From NCBI RefSeq assembly GCF_001687105.1, contig NZ_CP014595.1, positions 2,307,001 through 2,371,000 on the forward strand: 64,000 bases of DNA, in the 5' to 3' direction. Each line of letters opens with the position of its first letter. The first letter of the stretch is position 1. The position numbers and the translations under genes are program-made. The DNA comes from Salipiger sp. CCB-MM3 (GTDB lineage Bacteria; Pseudomonadota; Alphaproteobacteria; Rhodobacterales; Rhodobacteraceae). Below the pieces are notes generated by a model. The model was not told the DNA's origin and searched no databases. It saw nothing but the letters and a program-made list of their open reading frames with translations. Positions 60,471 to 64,000 of this stretch are shown here, piece after piece.

Positions 60471-60959
60471 TCACTCCTCGCCCCAGCCCATGCGGTTTTC
60501 GACCAGCCGCAGCAGCGTCAGCACCGTCACCACGATCACTGTCGTCATCGCGGCGAGCGGCATCTGACCGGCACCGCAGCCCAGCCCGACCGCACCCGCC
60601 AGCCACAGCGAAGCGCCGGTGGTGATGTTGCGCACCTTGCCGCCCGAGGTGAAGATCAGCCCGGCGGCGAGAAAGGCAACGCCCGCGGTCACCGCCTCGA
60701 TCATCCGCAGCGGATCGTTGCGCTGCTCGGAGGAGCCGCCGAAATCCATCGCTGCCAGCTCGCGCCCCAGCAGTACGAAAAGGCAGGCGGCCACCGACAC
60801 GAGGATATGGGTGCGCAGCCCCGCCGGTTTCTCGCGCCGCTCGCGTTCTAGCCCGATGCAGCCCGCCAGAACCACCGCCGCCATCAGCCGCGCAAAGGCT
60901 GCCGGGGCAGGGACCGCCGAGAAGGTGTGCCGGAATTCATTCAGGATTTCTTCGATCAT
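60471..60959 (-). CDS. MgtC/SapB-family membrane protein
   Basis: ATG 60959 follows GAGGAGGCGTC. The 162-residue protein has about four to five helices and the MgtC signature: ARLMAAVVLAGCIGLERERREKPAGLRTHILVSVAACLFVLLG with the conserved RExxxKPAGLRTH, then GVAFLAAGLIFTSGGKVRNITTGASLWLAGAVGLGCGAG. It is shorter than S. Typhimurium MgtC, lacking the C-terminal domain. Convergent with ftsY; role possibly in magnesium limitation or membrane potential. Confidence 0.9.
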   Translation of the reverse strand: MIEEILNEFRHTFSAVPAPAAFARLMAAVVLAGCIGLERERREKPAGLRTHILVSVAACLFVLLGRELAAMDFGGSSEQRNDPLRMIEAVTAGVAFLAAGLIFTSGGKVRNITTGASLWLAGAVGLGCGAGQMPLAAMTTVIVVTVLTLLRLVENRMGWGEE

Positions 60960-61067
60960 GACGCCTCCTCCGCAGGTGGGGGATCAACGTCCTGTGCATC
61001 GGGGCGGTTCCGCCATTGAGAAGGCGGCACAGGGGCGCTATCTCTGCTGACGCACAAGGAGACCCGC

Positions 61068-61670
61068 ATGGCCACCAAACAGATCAATCCCTTCCTCAAG
61101 ACGGTGCTCGAGTTCGGGCCGGTGCTGGCCTTTTTCGTGGCCTACCTGCTGCTGAAGGACAACAGCTACCTCATCGGCGGGCGCGAGTATCAGGGCTTTG
61201 TGGTGGTCACCGCAGGGTTCATTCCGCTGATGCTGATCTGCACCGGGCTGCTGTGGAAGCTCACCGGGCATCTGTCGGCGATGCAGGTGGTTACGGCGGT
61301 GCTGATCGTGGTCTTTGGCGGCCTGTCGGTCTGGCTCAATGATGAGCGCTTCTTCAAGATGAAGCCGACGCTGATCTATCTGCTCTTCGGCTCTGCGCTG
61401 CTGATCGGCATCCTGCGCGGCGAGAGCTATCTGCGCAAGGTGATGGAGGGGCTGATGCCGCTGCAGGAAGAGGGCTGGATGATCCTCACCAAACGCATCT
61501 GCGCGTTCTTCTTCGGCCTCGCGCTGCTCAACGAGATCGTCTGGCGCACGATGAGCACCGAGAACTGGGTCTACTTCAAGACGTTCGGACTGACGGCGGC
61601 GGTCTTTGCCTTCTTCATGACCCAAGGCGGGCTGTTCAAGCGCTACGCGCTGGAGGCAGACAAGGACTGA
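61068..61670 (+). CDS. yciB: YciB/IspA-type inner-membrane protein (intracellular septation)
   Basis: A 200-residue protein with about five membrane helices, beginning at ATG 61068 after AAGGAGACC. KTVLEFGPVLAFFVAYLL, GKLTVWLND-like GGLSVWLNDERFFKMKPTLIYLLFGSALLIG, and LTKRICAFFFGLALLNEIVWRTMSTENWVYFKTFGLTAAVFAFF match the YciB family. It is implicated in cell-envelope synthesis and septation. It is followed by a strong terminator and the MHS transporter. Confidence 0.92.
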   Translation: MATKQINPFLKTVLEFGPVLAFFVAYLLLKDNSYLIGGREYQGFVVVTAGFIPLMLICTGLLWKLTGHLSAMQVVTAVLIVVFGGLSVWLNDERFFKMKPTLIYLLFGSALLIGILRGESYLRKVMEGLMPLQEEGWMILTKRICAFFFGLALLNEIVWRTMSTENWVYFKTFGLTAAVFAFFMTQGGLFKRYALEADKD

Positions 61671-61703
61671 GCGCGCTTCGTAGGCTGCGCAACGGATAGA
61701 GTG

Positions 61704-61732
61704 CCCGGAACCTCTGGTTCCGGGTATTTTTA
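61704..61732 (+). terminator. Terminator after yciB
   Basis: CCCGGAACC and GGTTCCGGG form a perfect 9-bp stem with a TCT loop, followed by TATTTTTATT. Confidence 0.92.
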
Positions 61733-61835
61733 TTGCGCGGCCAAAAGGGCCCGCGGCAACTGGCTGACCTTGGGGCATAATTCGGGGCGGGTTTCCTTGA
61801 AAACAGGGGTTTTGCGCTCGGGGGTGTGGCGCGGT

Positions 61836-61852
61836 ATGCGCTAAACGCATAG
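61836..61852. promoter_or_regulatory. Inverted repeat TATGCG-N5-CGCATA
   Basis: A perfect 6-5-6 dyad 111 bases upstream of the MHS transporter start, in a gap with no other gene. A likely operator. Confidence 0.45.
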
Positions 61853-61922
61853 CGGGGCTGACAAAATCACTCAGGGACTCGGGTTACACCCGCGGTCTGA
61901 TTGCGTTAACCGATCCCATCCC

Positions 61923-61938
61923 GGAACAAAGCTGTTCC
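61923..61938. promoter_or_regulatory. Inverted repeat GGAACA-N4-TGTTCC
   Basis: A perfect 6-4-6 dyad 25 bases before the ATG of the MHS transporter gene. It could be an operator or a leader hairpin controlling translation. Confidence 0.4.
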
Positions 61939-61962
61939 AGACGCAATGAAAGACGAAATAAA

Positions 61963-63264
61963 ATGTCCCTCTCAGACGCAGCCTATGATGCGCCGCGCGC
62001 CGGGGCCACGCCGGCGCTGAACTCCCCGGCCAAGGTCCTGACGGCGAGCCTCGTCGGCACCACCATCGAATTCTTTGACTTCTACGTCTATGCGACCGCC
62101 GCCGTGCTGGTCTTCCCGACGCTGTTCTTCCCCAACAGCGATCCGATGACCGCGCTGCTGGCAAGCTTCGCCACCTTCTCCATCGCCTTCTTCGCACGTC
62201 CCTTCGGCGCGCTGGTCTTCGGCCACTTCGGCGATCGCATCGGCCGCAAGGCGACGCTGGTTGCGGCGCTGCTGACCATGGGCATCTCGACCGTGGTGAT
62301 CGGCTTCCTGCCGAGCTACGAGAGCATCGGCGTGATCGCGCCCCTGCTGCTGGCGCTCTGCCGCTTCGGTCAGGGCTTCGGCCTTGGCGGCGAATGGGGC
62401 GGCGCGGTGCTGATGGCCACCGAGAACGCGCCCGAGGGCAAGAAGAACTGGTACGGCATGTTCCCGCAGCTTGGCGCGCCGCTGGGCCTGTTCCTGTCGT
62501 CGGGCCTGTTTTGGATCCTGCTGCACTTCATGAGCGAAGAGGCGCTGCTGAGCTGGGGCTGGCGGATTCCCTTCATCTCGTCGCTGCTGCTGATCGCCGT
62601 CGGCCTGTGGGTGCGCCTGTCGATCACCGAGACGCCGGACTTCCAGAAGGCCATCGACAATGAAGAGCGCGTTGCCGTGCCCGCGGTCGAGCTGTTCAAG
62701 AACCACAAGGTCTCGATCCTGCTCGGCACTTTCGTGGCGCTGGCGACCTTCGTGCTGTTCTACATCTGCACGGCGTATCTGCTGAGCTACAACGTCAAGG
62801 TTGTGAAGATCCCCTTCACCGACGCGCTGGCGATCCAGATCTGGGGCTCGGTTGTCTTCGGTGCCTTCATCCCGCTGGCCGGCAAGCTGGCCGAGCGCTT
62901 TGGCCGCCGTCAGATCCTGACGCTGACCACCGTGCTGATCGGCGTGTTCAGCTTCCTCGTGCCGGTGCTGATGGTCGAGAACGAGATGCGCATCATGGGC
63001 TTTGTGACGCTGGGCATGGCGCTGATGGGGATGACCTACGGCCTGATCGGCACCGCGCTGGCGGCCCCGTTCCCGACCCGCGTGCGCTACACCGGCTCGT
63101 CGATCACCTTCAACTTCGCGGGTATCTTTGGCGCCTCGCTCGCGCCCTATATCGCGACTTGGCTGCAGAGCAACTACGGCCTCGCCTACGTGGGCTACTA
63201 TGTGCTCTTCGCCGCCGCCGTGACGCTGCTGTGCATCTTCGCCAGCGGCAAGGGCAAGGTCTGA
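61963..63264 (+). CDS. MHS-type metabolite:proton symporter (MFS)
   Basis: A 433-residue MFS protein with 12 helices. TTIEFFDFYVYATAAVLVFPTLFFP is the MHS-family N-terminal signature, FFARPFGALVFGHFGDRIGRKATL the motif A, and FGLGGEWGGAVLMATENAP another typical loop. The group includes shikimate, alpha-ketoglutarate and proline/betaine symporters. Two inverted repeats lie in its upstream region and a clear terminator follows, so it is regulated as a single gene. The exact substrate is open. Confidence 0.92.
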   Translation: MSLSDAAYDAPRAGATPALNSPAKVLTASLVGTTIEFFDFYVYATAAVLVFPTLFFPNSDPMTALLASFATFSIAFFARPFGALVFGHFGDRIGRKATLVAALLTMGISTVVIGFLPSYESIGVIAPLLLALCRFGQGFGLGGEWGGAVLMATENAPEGKKNWYGMFPQLGAPLGLFLSSGLFWILLHFMSEEALLSWGWRIPFISSLLLIAVGLWVRLSITETPDFQKAIDNEERVAVPAVELFKNHKVSILLGTFVALATFVLFYICTAYLLSYNVKVVKIPFTDALAIQIWGSVVFGAFIPLAGKLAERFGRRQILTLTTVLIGVFSFLVPVLMVENEMRIMGFVTLGMALMGMTYGLIGTALAAPFPTRVRYTGSSITFNFAGIFGASLAPYIATWLQSNYGLAYVGYYVLFAAAVTLLCIFASGKGKV

Positions 63265-63286
63265 GCCAGATCGCCTTACGGATTGG

Positions 63287-63317
63287 AAAAGGGCGCCGGT
63301 CTTCCGGCGCCCTTTTT
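63287..63317 (+). terminator. Terminator after the MHS transporter
   Basis: GGGCGCCGG and CCGGCGCCC form a perfect 9-bp stem with TCTT loop, preceded by AAAA and followed by TTTTT. Confidence 0.93.
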
Positions 63318-63396
63318 CGTTGGGAGGCCACCCGCCCGGTTCGAGTCGCGTGCCGTGGAACTAAAAAGGGGCGCAGCCTGACCGGCCGCGCCCCTT

Positions 63397-63417
63397 CATT
63401 GTTCTTCAAATACGCCC
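63397..63417 (+). repeat. Dispersed intergenic repeat, degenerate copy
   Basis: TTCTTCAAATACGCC at 63402-63416, lacking the CTCTTTCC part, between the MHS transporter and the DUF2842 gene. Confidence 0.4.
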
Positions 63418-63431
63418 CTTCTGGCGCAGCC

Positions 63432-63665
63432 TCAGTCCTCGCGCGGCGGCTCCGCCTCCGGGTCTTCCTTGCCGACGCCCTTGAAGACGAACTTGAAGGG
63501 CAGCATCCACAGGAACCCGAGGAAGACGTAGACCAGAAACTCCACCCAGATCGGCGGGCGGCCAAGCGCGTTGACCACGCTCACCGCCGCGACGATGTAG
63601 AGCGGCAGGCCCACCAGCAGGATCACCAGCGACCAGCGGCGGCGGGATTTGTAGCTGAGGGCCAT
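63432..63665 (-). CDS. DUF2842-family small membrane protein
   Basis: A 77-residue protein with two membrane helices: YKSRRRWSLVILLVGLPLYIVAAVSVVNAL and PIWVEFLVYVFLGFLWMLPFKFVFKGVG, then an acidic tail. This matches the alphaproteobacterial DUF2842 family and its usual place downstream of purA. Function unknown. Confidence 0.88.
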   Translation of the reverse strand: MALSYKSRRRWSLVILLVGLPLYIVAAVSVVNALGRPPIWVEFLVYVFLGFLWMLPFKFVFKGVGKEDPEAEPPRED

Positions 63666-63672
63666 GCCGCGC

Positions 63673-64000
63673 TCAGTCCGCGAAAGGGTCGGTGACGAGG
63701 ATGGTGTCGTCGCGCTCGGGCGAGGTCGACAGCAGCGCCACCGGGCAGCCGATCAGCTCTTCGATGCGGCGCACGTATTTCACCGCCGCGCCGGGCAGAT
63801 CGTTCCAGCTGCGCGCGCCTTCGGTCGACTCGGACCAGCCTTCCATCTCTTCGTAGATCGGCTTGCAGCGCAGCTGTTCTTCGGTCGCGATGGGCAGGTG
63901 GTCGAGCACTTCGCCGTCAAGCTCGTAGCCGGTGCAGATCTTGATGTTCTCGAAACCATCGAGCACGTCGAGCTTGGTCAGCGAGATGCCGTTGACGCCC
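63673..64000 (-). CDS. purA: Adenylosuccinate synthetase (C-terminal part, runs off the window)
   Basis: Only the last 109 residues are visible; the gene continues past 64000. [65 protein letters not shown] and [18 protein letters not shown] are characteristic C-terminal PurA motifs. It makes adenylosuccinate from IMP, aspartate and GTP. The DUF2842 gene follows within 8 bases. Confidence 0.95.
   Translation of the reverse strand, partial: GVNGISLTKLDVLDGFENIKICTGYELDGEVLDHLPIATEEQLRCKPIYEEMEGWSESTEGARSWNDLPGAAVKYVRRIEELIGCPVALLSTSPERDDTILVTDPFAD

Noticed and set aside
63340..63360. A GGTTCGAGTC string resembling a tRNA T-arm
   Set aside because: No acceptor stem, anticodon arm or other tRNA parts could be built around it.

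Overview
The window is high-GC, densely coded DNA from an alphaproteobacterium, most likely a marine Rhodobacterales (Roseobacter-group) species. Supporting signs are a TRAP transporter operon, a FadB with the dehydrogenase domain before the hydratase domain, a DmdC-like acyl-CoA dehydrogenase, a DUF2842 gene beside purA, a DUF1127 protein and a dispersed intergenic repeat with core TTCTTCTCTTTCCAAATACGCC. I would not name a genus. No tRNA, complete insertion sequence, prophage or CRISPR array was seen.

Layout. 1-6951: the end of a sensor kinase/receiver hybrid with an OmpR-type regulator, a small possible membrane protein, a cysteine synthase-glutaredoxin fusion, an MFS transporter, a permease-like membrane protein and ybgC. 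6952-7344 is a gene-poor spacer of unlike composition. 7345-17757 is a one-strand fatty-acid degradation locus (fadL, fadD, a merR-type regulator, fadA, fadB, an acyl-CoA dehydrogenase, an SDR, a DUF2147 protein). 18071-18550 is an acyl-CoA thioesterase.

18698-27202 is a sugar-acid uptake and catabolism locus. It opens with an unusual protein joining a complete GntR/FCD repressor to a complete Ldh_2-type 2-hydroxyacid dehydrogenase, behind a promoter that overlaps a GGTATACCATATACC operator. It continues with TRAP dctPQM, a terminator and a second promoter, and then a mutarotase, a split UxaA-type dehydratase, a KDR/KDF-like dehydrogenase and an FAH-family hydrolase. Together these make a non-phosphorylating 2,4-diketo-3-deoxy-acid route ending in pyruvate plus a 2-hydroxyacid. 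The fused dehydrogenase could oxidise that hydroxyacid.

27230-47295 is mixed housekeeping: lipoproteins, a 2Fe-2S ferredoxin, a VCBS-type secreted protein with no ordinary start codon, YmdB-like phosphoesterase, DMT and SLC13-type transporters, YebC, two alpha/beta hydrolases (one lacking its nucleophile serine), RNase P RNA, rpmG, pabB-pabC, a Bax-inhibitor-1 protein, LysR, quinone oxidoreductase, XRE regulator and hisN.

47433-64000 holds 8-oxoguanine deaminase and guanine deaminase around two CAP-domain lipoproteins, then mgtE, 5-formyl-THF cyclo-ligase, purD, an HExxH protein, xseA, a lytic transglycosylase, ftsY with a long Pro/Glu segment, MgtC, YciB, an MHS-type symporter, DUF2842 and the 3' end of purA.

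Two patterns cut across the window. The first is the dispersed TTCTTCTCTTTCCAAATACGCC element, found in both orientations; one 60-bp inverted pair flanks purD-xseA. The second is a set of short tandem duplications (units of 11-36 bp) in intergenic gaps, one of which copies the 3' end and stop codon of a gene.
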